Part shown: positions 11,562 through 24,690 of the stretch, in pieces
How the letters are laid out: each line of letters starts with the position of its first letter
Numbering within the stretch: the stretch's first letter is position 1
DNA from: Linyphia triangularis
Lineage: Eukaryota > Arthropoda > Arachnida > Araneae > Linyphiidae
Assembly (NCBI GenBank): GCA_963978545.1
Contig: OZ021721.1
Location: forward strand, 39,791,348-39,855,347
Length of the DNA stretch: 64,000 nt
Direction of reading: 5' to 3'
Notes under the pieces: generated by a model
Database searches by the model: none
What the model was told of the DNA's origin: nothing
What the model saw: only the letters and a program-made list of their open reading frames with translations
Program-made: the position numbers and the translations under genes

Positions 11562-11825
11562 CAGCGTGTTCCCGTATAACCTGGCTGACCTTTATTTTTG
11601 ACACCGTTGGTCCTAGATGCACAGTCCCAATTGAATAAGTGTTTAAATTCGTTAAAATATTTTTACCGAATTGTTTTTAAGTCAAGAATAAAAATTATGG
11701 ATTGTAAATTTTTATTCGGTCCCCAATTCCCCCCAACTCATATGTAGAAAAATGTTGTTCATGAAAAAACATTTCAAATAAAGAAAAATCGAAATTTGTT
11801 CGACCAATATCCAGGGTGTTATTGG
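11562..11825 (+). repeat. Left TIR of mariner copy 1
   Basis: Reverse complement of about 13920-14175. Terminal CAGCGTGTTCCCGTATAACC corresponds to the terminal CAGGGTGTCCCAGTATAACC on the right end of the second copy. Inner part includes AACATTTTTCTAxATATGAG on the complementary strand. Confidence 0.75.
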
Positions 11826-12173
11826 AGTTTAAAGTTTGAACGCTATTTGGGGGGCCCGTACATAAATTGAAATGAAAAAAATATCCTATCACAATAACAA
11901 CGAGCTTCTTGACTAGGTTCGACTATGGCAAACAAGTTGTTGTTCATTGCCTAAAACATTTTAATTTTTGACTAGAAACTGCTTTGAAAACAAATTTTAA
12001 AAAAATACAAATTGTACCACATATAATAAACATTAAACAAACTTATAAACAATTTTAATTAAGTAAATTTAAATAATAAAATAATCAGAAAGCAGCGCTT
12101 TTTGTTAACACAAACAAAAATAAAAAGTGATAGAAATGAAGAAAGTGAAAAGGATAAATAACCTCCTTCTTAA

Positions 12174-12604
12174 TTACATATGCTCGAAGTGTTTTTCTTC
12201 GACTAAAATACCTAAACGCATACGTGATTCAAATTCATCTTCAACATTTTTCAGCATTACACAGGCGTAATACACCTGACAGCGAAAAATTCGATTCTTC
12301 AAATTAAATAGACTCTTCGATTCTTTTTCATAGAACTTGCTTTTCAAAAATCCCCAAAGAAAGAAATGTAAAGGATTTAGATCTGGAGATCTAGAAGGCC
12401 ATCCTACCGGACCTCCATAGCCTATAACGTTGTCTTGAAACATGTTGTGTAGTATTTATTCGGCAGGAAGCTGCCTTGTGGAGTGGTGAACCATCCTGTT
12501 GAAACCACATCTTTTTAAGATCTGCTAACACGACATGGTCATCTAGAAAGTCAGATAAAGGTTCCTGCAACAGGTGTAGCAGGTGTAGGTCCCTGTAGCA
12601 GAAA
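12174..12604 (-). pseudogene. Mariner-like (DUF4817-type) transposase, C-terminal part
   Basis: On the minus strand the catalytic segment with the second Asp (WFQQDGSPLHKAASC) lies near 12500. It is followed after a frame change by GYGGPVGWPSRSPDLNPLHF, FFLWGFLKSKFYE and a C-terminal tail ending at the stop at 12174. The SPDLNPL-FFLWG block is the mariner-type motif holding the third catalytic acidic residue. The frame carrying FQQDG and the frame carrying GYGGPV are offset, so at least one frameshift is present. Upstream sequence is lost where the Copia relic begins (about 12605). The copy at 28464-30619 lacks exactly this C-terminal end, so the two copies have complementary losses. Confidence 0.85.
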
Positions 12605-13084
12605 AAGCTTCTGAGTTTCTGGGAACTTCAAAATTGAATATAACAAGGGTGATTTTGAAGTCTACAATTTAGTAATATATGTAGATGCTGATTGGGGGGA
12701 AAATCCAAACAATAGAAAGTCTATTACTGGTTTGTTGTGATGTTAAATGGTTGTTCTGTACTGTGGTCATGCAGAAAATAAAATTGTATTACCTTATCTT
12801 CTACAAAAGCCGAGAAAATAACTTTGGGAAAAGCTGCTCAAGAACTTTTATGGTATAAAACATTTGACAGTGAAATTGTTAATCTTTCAAACAAACTGGT
12901 GTTAGAGGACAATCAGTCTTGCCTAAAATGTGTAACAAATGAGAATAGTACAGGTAGATTAAAGCACATAGATATAAAGTTAAAATTCATTAGAAATGCT
13001 GTAAGCATGAATAATATTAAAATTCAGTACATTTGTTCAAATTTGCAGATTGCAGATATGTTCAAAAAGCTTTGCCGAAATTAA
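12605..13084 (+). pseudogene. Ty1/Copia retrotransposon pol, RNase H fragment
   Basis: In the plus orientation this is the C-terminal RNase H domain of a Ty1/Copia polyprotein, which degrades RNA in the RNA-DNA hybrid during reverse transcription. Recognisable landmarks in order are KIEYNKGDFEVYNL, YVDADW (first catalytic Asp, about 12685), NNRKSITGLL, SSTKAE (catalytic Glu, about 12810), LEDNQSC (Asp, about 12910), KHIDIKLKFIR and QIADMFKKL near the C-terminus. A frameshift lies near 12735, and a stop replaces a residue shortly before the SSTKAE block. Reverse transcriptase, integrase, protease and gag are absent, so the element is 5' truncated. The last 261 bases (12824-13084) are open. An LTR follows at 13166. 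Confidence 0.9.
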
Positions 13085-13165
13085 AATTTCATGAACATTT
13101 GCCTTTGTGTTGTTTGTAAAATAAGCTATAACGTACTGTTTATTTAATATGCGATTAAGGGCGGG

Positions 13166-13335
13166 TGTTGTAATATGCCTGATGTAATCGCATGTCACTA
13201 TTTCATCATTATGCAGCTTTTTTGTAGGTTCGATATTCTGCATAAATATGAGAATCACATTTTTCATCATTCTCTCTTACCAAATAAATAGCTTTCGATC
13301 ACACGGAGTTTCACCTGCTTTATTTTAATACAGCA
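13166..13335 (+). repeat. Copia-type LTR, 170 bp
   Basis: It begins TGTTGTAATATG immediately after a purine tract (AAGGGCGGG, 13157-13165), which fits a polypurine primer site. It ends TTAATACAGCA. Inside are a TATA-like CATAAATATG (about 13242) and AATAAATAG (about 13282) as a possible poly(A) signal. The right edge is placed exactly where homology to the mariner transposase N-terminus resumes (GTCTTGAAGC, 13336). Only this LTR is visible; the 5' LTR is missing. Confidence 0.75.
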
Positions 13336-13414
13336 GTCTTGAAGCATCTCGCCCATTTCGATTAAATTGGCCATAAAGATGTAACATTTCTACGTACTGT
13401 TCCGCAGTGTACAT
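13336..13414 (-). pseudogene. Mariner-like transposase, N-terminal scrap
   Basis: The minus strand reads MYTAEQYVEMLHLYGQFNRN from an ATG at 13412-13414, then runs into the Copia LTR. This is the DUF4817-type N-terminus seen at the start of many arthropod mariner-like transposases. The same start is at 29936-29938 in copy 2. Only about 26 codons survive. Confidence 0.8.
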
Positions 13415-13919
13415 TTTAACAACGAGGATTGACGAAATTGCTAAATACATCTGGTATACATCACTATTTGGCTAAATACATCTGGCTTTTTTCCTTTTTA
13501 CCATTAACGGCAAACTTTTCCGAGATTTCTAAAATTTCAGGGTTAAGCGAAAAATGTAAGTACATTTTTAGGAATTTTAGGGAGAACCGAAAATTTATGG
13601 AGTTATAGGAATTTTAATGAGAATGAGACCCCGGCACAACACAAGAGTGTGAATTTTTTCTGCCTCGACAGATTTCATTTTTTCTTTGATCGCAAGTAGT
13701 CGAAAGATTTTTGTTAGTTTCAGGGATTATAGCACCTATTATCTCTTAAAAACGAGTTCAGCATCCACAATTCACTACAGATATTGATTGATCGTATCCA
13801 TGGGTTTGATTTCAGAATAGTTTTCCGAACGCAAATGCTTTTTCTCTGTATTTCATTTTGTGTACATGCTTTTAAAACATGTTAATAACCACTGGTGTAA
13901 AGTGGAATAATTCACTAAA

Positions 13920-14175
13920 TTCCCTTTTTCATATATCCATGAATATTGGTCATGCAAATTTCAATTTTTTGGGGGCATTTGGCAAAATTTTTCTAAATAT
14001 AAGTTGGGGGACCTGGGTTCATATAAAAATTTACAATCCGTTATTTTTTACCAACCCCTTTCCTAACTTAAAAACTATTCAGTAAAAATATTTTAATGCT
14101 TTAAAACATTTCTTCAATTGGGACTATGAATCTAGGACCAACGGTGTCGAAAATCAGGGTCAGTCTACAAATTTC
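13920..14175 (+). repeat. Right TIR of mariner copy 1
   Basis: Inverted relative to 11562-11825, with a small internal deletion compared with the right TIR of copy 2. Terminal bases after GTCGAAAATCAGGGTCAG are degenerate, so the exact end and its TA are not visible. Confidence 0.65.
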
Positions 14176-17100
14176 ATACATATACTTTTTTGTAGCATGA
14201 AGATTGTCCAGTGAAAATTATTTATATTTTGATGCCTTGATAATAAGCAACAATGACATTTTTTGCAAATCATTTTAAAATTATTTAAATGTCATTCATA
14301 ACACATATTGTTCAAAAATTAATTTTATGAGCTGACTTCCGATCCCAAAATATTCTCCAATGAAATACATTAGTTCAAAATGTATTAATATGTATGATAA
14401 TTATCATCAAGAGAAAAATAATTTGATCAATGAGCGAAATATTTATAAATTTCTAAACATAAAAAAAGCAGTGAAATAATTAATTTAATATGATATTTTT
14501 GGTATCAAATAGTGACACGAAATGAATTTGTGGAAAATTTAAAAACTAAGAGCTTTAGCGATAAATTCTCATGGACATACAAATTAGTTTTCTAATTATA
14601 ATTTTTCTCTAATGTAGGTGCAATATACGATAATTCAACCAAAGTTACAAATATTCTGTTTTCTTGATTTTCTATTATGAATTTCACTCGAAGAAATTAA
14701 AAAATAAACTAAAACAGTAATGCAAAATACCGAAACTTTGTTCGAAACTAAAGGTGCGGGGAAATGCAAAGACCATCACAAAAGTATTTAAAGAATGATG
14801 ATGAAAATTCCGGGAGTAAAATATGCTCCGGGTCTTTTGAATGATGAATGAGTTAAAGCAAAAAACCGAAAATACAAAAAAGTCCCTTGTTGCTCGTTTC
14901 TGGAAACGGATATTCATTTTATTCAGTGATGATGAAAAACTAAATGTAAACTTCTCAGAGTTTTGGGAGTTTCATGCTCAAAGTCAGTTAGTTTTAAGGC
15001 TGCCGTCGTCAACGATTTTAGATATAGTATGTTTATATATATATATATATTTTTTTTTGTATTATTGTATAAACTTTTTTGTCAAACCAAAAAATGAAAC
15101 AAAAAATACGTTTTTAATATTTTCTTATTTTTTGGATAATTTATCATATATTTTATCCACTGAAATAAAATAAGCAATTCATATCCGATATACGTCATTA
15201 ATCACTATATGTTTTAACTGCAGTCTTTGTAAATGTATATTTTCACATCAACAGTGACTTAGTCTGTACTCCCGTCACGGCCGTTTTGTCAGTAAGAATC
15301 TTAATTATCTAATCACTAAGTTCGTTGAGACGGCGCATTTGTTTATTTATTAATTGTTAAGGATTTCGGTAGTCTCCAATTATAAAATACCAAAGGGAAA
15401 TTTTTCCTTAATATAAAAGTTAACATGTGTTAACAGAGCTGTTGAAGTAAAAATAAGCTATTAATTTCTATGTTTGAAAATTTTTCATGAATTATGGATT
15501 TTTCAAAATTAATGTTACTTTAGGGGATCTCTAACCTTCTACTTTACATTCATTATAAAACCGTAAAAATATTTATTAAAGTTTAAGGCAAAATTTGGAC
15601 AACACTGAAAGGAAACATGAGAAAAAAGAACACAAGACATTGAAATTTTGAAGATGGGGATCTTATCATTCAAAATTGTACTGCCTTGTTTAATGCAAAT
15701 TGCACCTGGGATTTCTTCAAGCTATTCAAAATAAAATATCCGGCAAGCTGTTCTCTTAGATTGCCTTTTTGATAAAATTCCATACCTCTTTCACCCTTGA
15801 TCTAAAATGTTGAAATACTGTTTATTAAATCAAGGACAGTCCGAACTACATTTTTCAAAATGGCAGCCAATGCAGAAAACAGCCGAGAGGCAAAATTCAG
15901 TTTATGTCCCAGCATATACAGCACTTTTGTTCTGGTTGAAATATGCATCTTTAGTATATTCCTTGCCATTGATTCAAAGAATCAATGACTGATTACTAAG
16001 ACTGGATTGAGTTGAATCTGCAGGAATTGCAAATTCGAAGGGAGTGGAGGAATTCGAATTGTTCCGTTAAGAGAATTTCGGGACGCTTCCCTTTGTGCAA
16101 TAGGTCGTGTATCAAAGGCGAAGGCTGTTGTGTCTATGCAGATAGGACTTTACGCCAAATAATCAGGGAGAGGTTATTGATGTCGAAGCGCTTTTACAAT
16201 TCAAATTTTAGTGTTACAATGAACAATTAATGGCTATAATAAGGCAAATGCAAAATTGCTTTACCAAATAGTTTCTGCAAATTATGCAAAATTTGAAGTA
16301 AAATTTTACTATACCCCTCATATATTTCTACTGACATATTTTTGAAAAATTCCAAATGAATTCAGCAGATTGATCAAATATTAATTTTAAAATCCTTGGT
16401 ATATCTAATTTAAAGTATGTTCGTGATTACACGAATGGAAATTTGGATATTTTCCTTTTGGAACAATTACAAAAAACTAGTCATAGTTTCGATTCTATGT
16501 AATTTTTTACATACCATTTTTAATTTCAATTACAAAATAACTTTTCTTTCAGATTTAAAATTACGCCCTACTTGACTCATTGCTCAATACAAATAATCCA
16601 ATTTAATTAACATTTTTTCTGATTTGCATTTCAAATCCTCTGGTTTATATCTCAGAATAAACAGTATTATCAGTACATATATTTGATTTGTGTATACATA
16701 AATCTAGAAAATAGTGTTTCCTAATGTTAATATTGTATTGAGCACAATTATTTCATTTGTGCGTAATGCTCCCATTTTATTATCTGCGTTAAATTCTAAC
16801 CTTTTTTTTCATGATCAAGCTCATTACATTATAATACAATTTAATATACGCATTTTTAATAACTAATGAATATATATGAAAACTCATAACTTTAGCGCAA
16901 TACTATACCATAAATACAATGGTTTTAATCAGTTCATTAGTGATGATTACTTAATATTAAAAATCATAACTATTTAGTAAATATATGTATTTTTTATTTA
17001 AGTTTGTAATAAAATTAGGTACAATGACTATTTGATAAATTAATGAAGATTTATATTACTTACTTAAATTTTAATCAACAATATTCATTTTAAGAATCTT

Positions 17101-19357
17101 ATAAATGTTTGTTAAAATATATCAAAATACAGAGAGAGTATTTTAACTATCATTTTTTTTTTCTGGAAGCATAGCGTTCATAAAAACTTTATAGATCACA
17201 ATAGTTTTAATTCACTTTAACTAGTTTCAATATGTTTGTTATTATAAAATAATAAATTTCTGAGATTAACATTGTGATTAGAGAAATGATATTTATGAGA
17301 ATACTGCTTTCATAAGGGATTTATATTTAATTTACGCGTAAAATTTAATTCGAAGCAAACAGTTATGCTTGATTAAAGCTTTGCTGATTTCACTTATTTT
17401 TCTTTTTCAATTCTGTTAGTTGATTTTTGTACGTGTCCCAATAATTTAGAGTTTGCATAGAAGGCTTACACTACACATTAACGTTTTATTAGCATGTGTA
17501 TTGTTATGACTTTTGTTGTTTGTTTCGAAGACCTAGAAATGCCCTAGAGTTTTAATCTTCAGAAATTTAAGAAAATGTCATTTATTATTTTTGTCTGAAA
17601 CATCATAGCATGTTTTTTTGCAAAACCACACCCGATAAAGGTTACAAATCAGACTTCCACTATGCAGTGCTTTGACTGGCGGATGATACCATAATTGATG
17701 GATTAAAGTATTTTATGGGATTAAACAATAGTCATCAATGAAAACGTCTTTAAATATAAAATTGATGAAATAATTTGTTTTAGGAAACTGACTGCAAGTA
17801 CCCCTTTCAAAGCAGGATAAGTAAACAAATTAACACATACTATTTATTGACTTGTAGAAATAGCAAACTGTGTTTGGTAATCTCAAATTTATTTTAACGC
17901 AAAGCAAACTATAAACGACAAATGGTAATTAGTGATTTTACATTTTATTTATATTATACTTTAAATTTAATAATTAGTTGATATTTGTGGAATACTTCCA
18001 GATTTCAGTTTCACATTATAATACACTCAAAAGAGAGGAGTTACTTAATATAAAATACAATAGTTTACATTTTTCAAACAATTGGCACATAATATTAATA
18101 AAAAAAAGAATGATAAAATATTGTTACAAATACTAAATATGTGATTTTTTATAGATTTGTAAAACATATTTTGCTACCATTTGTGACTACAATTTCTACA
18201 AACATGTACTGACTATTATGCTTTAAGTTTTTTTTTTAATCACAAATCACTAAACTAAATTTTTTTTTTTTAATTTGTATTATTCCATGAAATATAAAGA
18301 AATCTGTGTTCAATATCGAAATTTTTCTGCATAACTATTTTTCAGCTTCTTATTGAGAATTAAACAAAAATCATACATCATTAACGTTTTATTTTTCCTT
18401 AACAAGGAAAGTTTTATTTTTAAATTGTGATTCATCTGTTTTCCTCCTTTTTCACATTTTACAGCAATCCATTTTTTGAAATATCCTTTAAAGATTTTTT
18501 TAAAACATTTTAATGCATAAACAACAAGTAGAAATACATTCTCTAAAATTCTAGTTCATAAAAACTTTTATTTGCGTGGCAGGATATATAATTTAAAGTA
18601 CTTTTGAAAATGTCTAAAAGAATCCATAGACTACTACATCTTCCACCCAGGGAAGAATATACTTCGAATACAAATATTCCAAAAAGCATAAAAGAAAGTT
18701 AGGTATGAAAATATATGTTATTAGAAAGAAAAATATAGCAAATACTTTCTTCTTGGGAAGAAAGCTTCGAGGCAGCATTGTTGTAGTAACTGCAATTGAG
18801 ACAAAAAGTAGGAACCGGGGGCTTAGAAAAAGGCACTATTAGTTTGCAGCGAAAAGGAAATATTATTGCTATAGATGAGGAGCAAAACATTAGTGAAAAA
18901 ATAAAGAAACTTAGGTAGTAAGTACCTCGAGGAAGAAGAGACTGATAAATGCTTTTCCGGAATCATTACTTATGGTCATCGCCCGGAATTCCCGCAATTC
19001 TTATCTATTGTTTCGCCCTCTTTTTATCAACTTGGTCTAAGTTCGTACCACATGATTACGCTTCATTAGTTACCGAACAATTTACACAATACATACTTTC
19101 AGGAATTGAGTTAGTTTCAGTAAGAATTATAGCTAACAAAGTAAAAAATACCGGGCTCGATTTGTGTTCAAATTCTATACATGTTTGGAGTTCCAGCACA
19201 TAAAATGAAACAATCCCAAATAGATATTTCAAAGTAGAAAAGCTTATCTTGTCTATAAAGAGTATAAGATTTAAAACATTACTTGTCATAGAATCATGTA
19301 TCAAAGTGCCATGTATTGTAAGGAAAGTTTATGATATGTGCTATTTAATACTGCATA
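14176..19357. other. Long AT-rich stretch without identifiable genes
   Basis: No transposase, retrotransposon or host gene could be recognised. Frames such as 14841-15173 (110 codons) and 15807-16230 show no motif. About 15600-16250 and 18600-19360 are less AT-rich than average and could hold diverged repeats or regulatory DNA, but nothing identifies them. A (TA)n run lies near 15030. Confidence 0.5.
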
Positions 19358-19359
19358 TA

Positions 19360-20090
19360 CAGTGCGGTCATAAAGAAACTTTGCCGATATATGGAGCTCA
19401 AGTGGCCGTTCTGATCAAGAGATCGAGATGAGATTTCAGGTATAGTTATTCAGAGGTATGAGCTCAAGATTTTGTGAATGGTATCAAAATGATGCTCACG
19501 GTTGCGGTTATAGTTACATAAACTCGAAATTTTCGAATATGAACACTTACTTTTCCTGTCGCAAAATGCTCAGCGCATACGAAAACCCTGAAAAGCGTTG
19601 GAACGTTACGTATATCACAAAAAACGGGCTTGTTATGCAAGCCCAAAAACAGCTCTACAAACGGCCAACAGAAACACAATTGGGGCACACTGAAGTAATT
19701 TACACGTGACAGAGGCAAGACACCAATCACAGAACTCCGCTCGCTGGATATTCAGCGTAGAAAACCGATAAAATTGCCTGTGATGGCACCCTGTTCACAG
19801 AGCTGTTTTTTGTGCGAGCATAACTAGTTCATTTTTTGTGCAACTCTTATCACTCCAACGCTCTTTAGGGTTTTCGCATGCGCTGAGCATTTTGCAACCG
19901 AAAAATAGGTGCTGCCATTAGAAAATTTCGAGTTTCTGTAACTATAACCGTAACTGTGAGTGATAGTTTGATGCCCATTCACAAAATCCCGAGCTCATAC
20001 CGTTGAATAACTTTATCTGAAATCTTATTTCAATCTGTTGAACGGAACGGAAGTTAGAGGTCCATACTTAGTAATGATTCTTTTTTAGAT
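19360..20090. mobile_element. Foldback / MITE with ~300-bp arms
   Basis: The left end CAGTGCGGTCATAAAGAAAC follows TA at 19358-19359 and looks like a Tc1-type terminus. The left arm (19360 to about 19663) is matched in reverse complement by the right arm (about 19790-20090). Landmarks shared by both arms are ATTTTGTGAATGG, GGTTATAGTTACA-AAACTCGAAATTTTC, GCAAAATGCTCAGCGCAT and CGAAAACCCT. The arms are separated by only ~130 bp, so a transcript or single strand would form a long hairpin. The outermost ~40 bp of the right arm have decayed. No coding remnant is visible. The 83- and 88-codon frames inside are shadows of the repeat. Confidence 0.8.
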
Positions 20091-21325
20091 TTTTATTTTA
20101 TTTTTTCATGTTAATTGTGATCGAGTGTAATAAATATAACATATTTTGGAGTTAAGTCAGATTGTAGATCAAGTTTATACCTACACCTACATTATTTTAA
20201 AATGTTCTTGAGAAGGAGCTGACATATATCGCATGAGGTGTGTGTCAGAATAGATTAAAGGGATCAACACGATATTAAAGACCAACTCATTATTTTGAAA
20301 CACTACCAAATTCAAAATGCTGTAATTGAATTCGTTAATTAATAGTCAAGCAACTAAACACATTGCATATGATTAATATAAAGTGAATACGTACAGTCAA
20401 GTTTAACAATAAATTTCAGTAAGCCAATGGTAATATTTTGCCACATTTGCTGATTCAAATAACACATATAATAAATTCAAGATTCAGGCAGAAACATAAA
20501 ATTAGGGGAAAAAAAATAATATTTATATTTAAAGTAAATCAAATTTTCCAATCTCTTAATTTAACGTTTAAATATCAATTATTAAATACAGGTTCTATTC
20601 CAAAATCATGCATCATGATTAAAATGCCGCACATGTAAATGATAAAAAATATTCGGAAATTCAATATATTTTTTTTCAGGAAACGAAAAGTCAGTTTTAC
20701 AAATATTTCAAAAGTTATCTTTGATGAAATTTTCCTTAGATGATAAACGGTAAAAAGTGTGGTTTACCTAGTCTGAGTTCGCCCTTACTCTCTTTTTTAA
20801 AATTTAATTTGAATTTTAAAGTAAATATTGATTGATTGAAAATGACATTTAAATGAAATATATTGTGTATACAATTCCAAAATATTTAAGTCAGGATGTT
20901 TAGAAAATGATGTTTCCATAAAAGCAAAATAAAATAAGAGAAGCATTCGAGAAATTTATTCGTAATTATGTAAAACATTCTATCTCAAATATTTGCAAAT
21001 ACATACCTTTGTGAATAAAATATTTTTCTTAGCATTTCCAAATCCTTTGTAGAGGAATGCGAAAGAAAATATGGTGAACCTTCCGGAGTCTTCCTTATCA
21101 ATTTATCATTCCAAAGCATAATGATCGAAATTTAAGTTTTTCTAAACCTTATGAATATTTTATTCTACGGAGAGGGTATTGGCACGCTAATGGATGTGAA
21201 AGGTTAAAAAATCGCGTCTACGTACTCCATTAAATAAATAGTAAACTTATTTTTGAAATATCTTATTGGCAACAGGCCCCCATTTGAACATAATGCTTTT
21301 GAGTTTCAAAGTACCCAATGTGAAA

Positions 21326-21368
<43 letters not shown>

Positions 21369-24300
21369 ATTTAATGGTACTATAAAAGTAATTTTCTACA
21401 CACTAGTAAATTTCCCATAAACATTACATTTATGTATAGCTTATTTTTCTTCTATACTTGTATTTCATATATTTTGTTACTATGCTTATGTTTCATGTAC
21501 AGAAATGACTGAGAATATATGTAGATATATGATATGACAAGAATATCAGTTTTTTCTCAAAATTACTGATTTTTATGACAAATTAATAAATAGAAGATAC
21601 TGTGTAACTAGAAGTGCACTTTTACGTTTTGATTTTTCTATTCTTTTCTATTTCTCACAGAAATTCCATTATAATTTTGTTTGAAGCTGTGTTCATATGG
21701 CTACTGATAAAATAATCGATTATAATATTAAAAAATCTTGTAAGAATTCTTCTTTAATTTATAACAAGTTACATCGCAATTGTTAAATGCACCTGAAACT
21801 AGAAAACTATAAATTTATGTATTGCATTGAAGGTTTCCCCTTTTTCAGCTTTTAAAATATGCATAGATGTAAATTTATTTAAAATTAATAAAGTATTTAT
21901 AAAATTGAATATTATATTAGGCTCCACTAAAAAAAAAAAAAAAAAAAAATGTTTTTATTAATAAACTAACTCTTACATATACTCAAGTTTAAAATATTTC
22001 ATTCACTTTTAAAAAATTTACTAATATTAAAAGAACTTACAAATCCATTTTTAGAATTAGCATATATCTGTTAGTAATGAATTTGAGCGAATTTGTAGAA
22101 ATGTGGTAAAAAAAATAATATTTGAAACTTGAAATATTATCATAAAAATCAAATTCGCAACTTGAAGTATGTAAATGCATTAAAATTCCTGACTTGGTGT
22201 ATGCTGTCTTGAATTTATCTCTTAGAAGAAACATAAGAATAAATAGATAAAAAACAACATGGATATTTCAAGATCAACGCCCACATGACACAGTGTATCG
22301 CTGAAAGGAATACATTAAACCAGAAATATGTCAAGCGCAAAAGGTGCACGTAAATCTTTTACAAGATTTACATTTGATATCACTTCTTAACTTTTCTTTT
22401 TTTTTGCAAATTTTCTTTCGCTATATCGCATCCTAAAACATCTCTTTTGAAAAGTAACGCTTTACAACAAACGATTTTGAGCAAAATTCCCATTTTTTAG
22501 CTCTTTCAGTCTGTAGGTTCATCAACTCTTAAATATGTCCCTCAGGAAATAAGGAAACACTATTCATCGGGATGAAATGTAGAAATTTTTCTTTTAGAAC
22601 AAAGTGCAAAAAAATCATCCACCGCACTACGCATTGAACTGTAGATTATTCATTGTGCCTCATGGGAAAAATTAAAACCGTGATACGCACACCCTACAGG
22701 GCAATCTTGAATTCAACGCTATAATTTATTTCCAAACTCGAAACGTCTCTGGAGTTTCATTATGCTATACGATCGTGAAAAGAAGACAACGAGCATAAAA
22801 TGTAGGTATTTGTTGTAGTTTTGCTGAAATATGTCGATCAAGAAGCTCCCTTGTGACTTCCATTTTAATCGAAAACTCCATAAAATGCAGACTCAGAGTT
22901 ATTCTGAATTGACTAAAGTAACGAGGGAGGATGATTGTGTACTTTGCCTATTACAACATTTGGGAGTTGGCAGATTTTTGAATTGTGTCAATAAGAAGTT
23001 TTCGAGAGAGATTTTTTTTTGTTTTAATACCACTTAAAAAGAACCTAGATTAATGCTCATTAGCAATGGGTTAGATGTGGATTTTCATGATTATTGTACT
23101 GCGCAGAAAAAATGTTAGAATGATACACTTTGCATATCAGGAGAATTGCTTCCACCAAATAGTCTGTCTGGTGGTGGTCGCTTTTTAAACAAGACAAGGA
23201 ATCTCTCGTGGAAATTGGGGATAATTCCATGGCAAAAGTCAACGCTAGAATTCGTGGGGGGGGGGGGGCTATTCTTATAAAGGAAGGGGTGCGTCTTTTG
23301 GGGAACTTTCAAGGGGACTTCGCACAGAAAACCCGAGAAACGCCCATATGGCTATTCGACAATTAATAAAGTTTCTTAGTATTTTGTATTCTTTGTGAAA
23401 TGCAAAGTAGTAGTACACAAAAATAATGAATTGAATCACTATTGTATAGATAAAATGATATACTGTTATAAAGTTAAAAAAATAAAGTAAAATATATATA
23501 TAACTATTTTATCTTGCCAAAGTCGGGAACTTAGAAAAAATCAATTTAGTTAATCTACAAATATAATTATGTTCTCAAAACCATGATTATAAATTCTTCA
23601 TTCACAATTTAAAATTACTATACAATTTTTAAATTATAAATATATTATAAAATTGATAAAGTAAGTACCTTTGTGTAATGATGTACCAAATTTCTTTCCG
23701 ACGAACCTGGTTTAGCAAGTCTTAAAACAGTCACAATATTTGGAACAAGTACATATTTTCAGTTAAAACTCAATTTTTATACATCTATTATAAATACAAA
23801 TAGTAACGGTAATTGATTATTATTATTTTTTTTAATTCTATCTGTTCTTTGGTACAATATTAAACAATACACGTGATATTTAATAGTTATTAAAGACAGT
23901 CTTGGGAAAAGTCCCACAAGCCACATGTAATTACCAAAGTTAATAGGTGGTGGTTACATGTAATAAATAACTTTTTGTACAACTTTTATCTAGGACAGTT
24001 GCACAAGAAAAACTAATTATCATCACTAAACGTTTTTTTTTAATCAGTAAATTTTTAAATATAAAAGTCCACTCACCAATGCAAGATATATTTTCAAAGG
24101 GATTTAAAATTAAAAAAATTATATTTCTAAAAATAAAGTGATAATTGCTAACATGATGTAAGTGTGACGTGCTAAAAATATAAGTGCGTGTTTTATATAA
24201 GAAATAATTGAGGATTACCAGTGTAACATTCGAATAGATATAAATTATTCGTGTCCAACTAATTTTCGCTTAACGTTTGAAAAATTGCATTTGATATCAT

Positions 24301-24690
24301 TTTGAGAGACATTTAAACATTTGCCGGTAGTACAGTCATAAAGGTGGAAGGCTAGTGATCAAAAGGATGTGGTTTTAAATCAACAAGGCTCCAGAAATTG
24401 TTAAAACATTACTTTAAAATGAAAGTGGTTTTCTTACTTAAAATTAAAACGTGTTTTCAGAGTTTTGATAAGCACGTAATTTAATTGAAAAATAAATAAA
24501 TTTGTACTCTTTTTTCTAATTACGCTGTTTTAGTAGCACAATGTAAAGTACTTTTTGTGTTATCATTGAAGCTCAACTTTTCAAAAGCGATAAACAATAA
24601 ACGAACTATTTTTCTGATATGATACAATGTCTCCCTTGTTAGTGTCTTTTTAAGTCACTCTGACGTGTGGTTCTTGTATGACAGCTATTG
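20091..24690. other. AT-rich stretch with homopolymer tracts
   Basis: No identifiable gene. Notable are a 37-T run (21328-21364), an A run (about 21930-21949) and a 13-G run (23256-23268). Two less AT-rich patches, 22260-23050 and 23090-23340, lack recognisable coding. The 68-codon frame at 22831-23037 has a moderately balanced composition but no domain I can name. Confidence 0.5.
21328..21364 (+). repeat. Poly-T tract (37 T)
   Basis: Uninterrupted T run. It may be the tail of a retroposed sequence on the minus strand, but no body is recognisable next to it. Length is likely variable. Confidence 0.7.

Larger units (their letters stand above)
11562..14175 (-). mobile_element. Long-TIR mariner-like element, copy 1, interrupted
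   Basis: The left end CAGCGTGTTCCCGTATAACC follows a TA at 11560-11561. Inverted repeats of about 260 bp (about 11562-11825 and 13920-14175) share GGACCAACGGTGTCGA and flanking sequence. The last ~20 bp of the right end are degenerate. Between them, on the minus strand, are an N-terminal scrap (13336-13414) and a C-terminal part (12174-12604) of a DUF4817-type mariner transposase. A truncated Copia retrotransposon with LTR (about 12605-13335) lies between these two pieces and replaces the middle of the gene. The intact-ended relative at 28464-30619 guided the boundaries. This copy cannot encode transposase. Confidence 0.8.

Noticed and set aside
13879..14085. 68-codon plus-strand frame
   Set aside because: Lies in the right TIR of mariner copy 1; a repeat shadow.
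14841..15173. 110-codon plus-strand frame
   Set aside because: Ends in low-complexity Tyr/Ile/Phe from a (TA)n and T run; no recognisable domain.
22831..23037. Possible caspase-like exon
   Set aside because: A DDCVLCLLQH stretch superficially recalls a protease core strand, but the surrounding residues do not fit and no flanking exon is visible.
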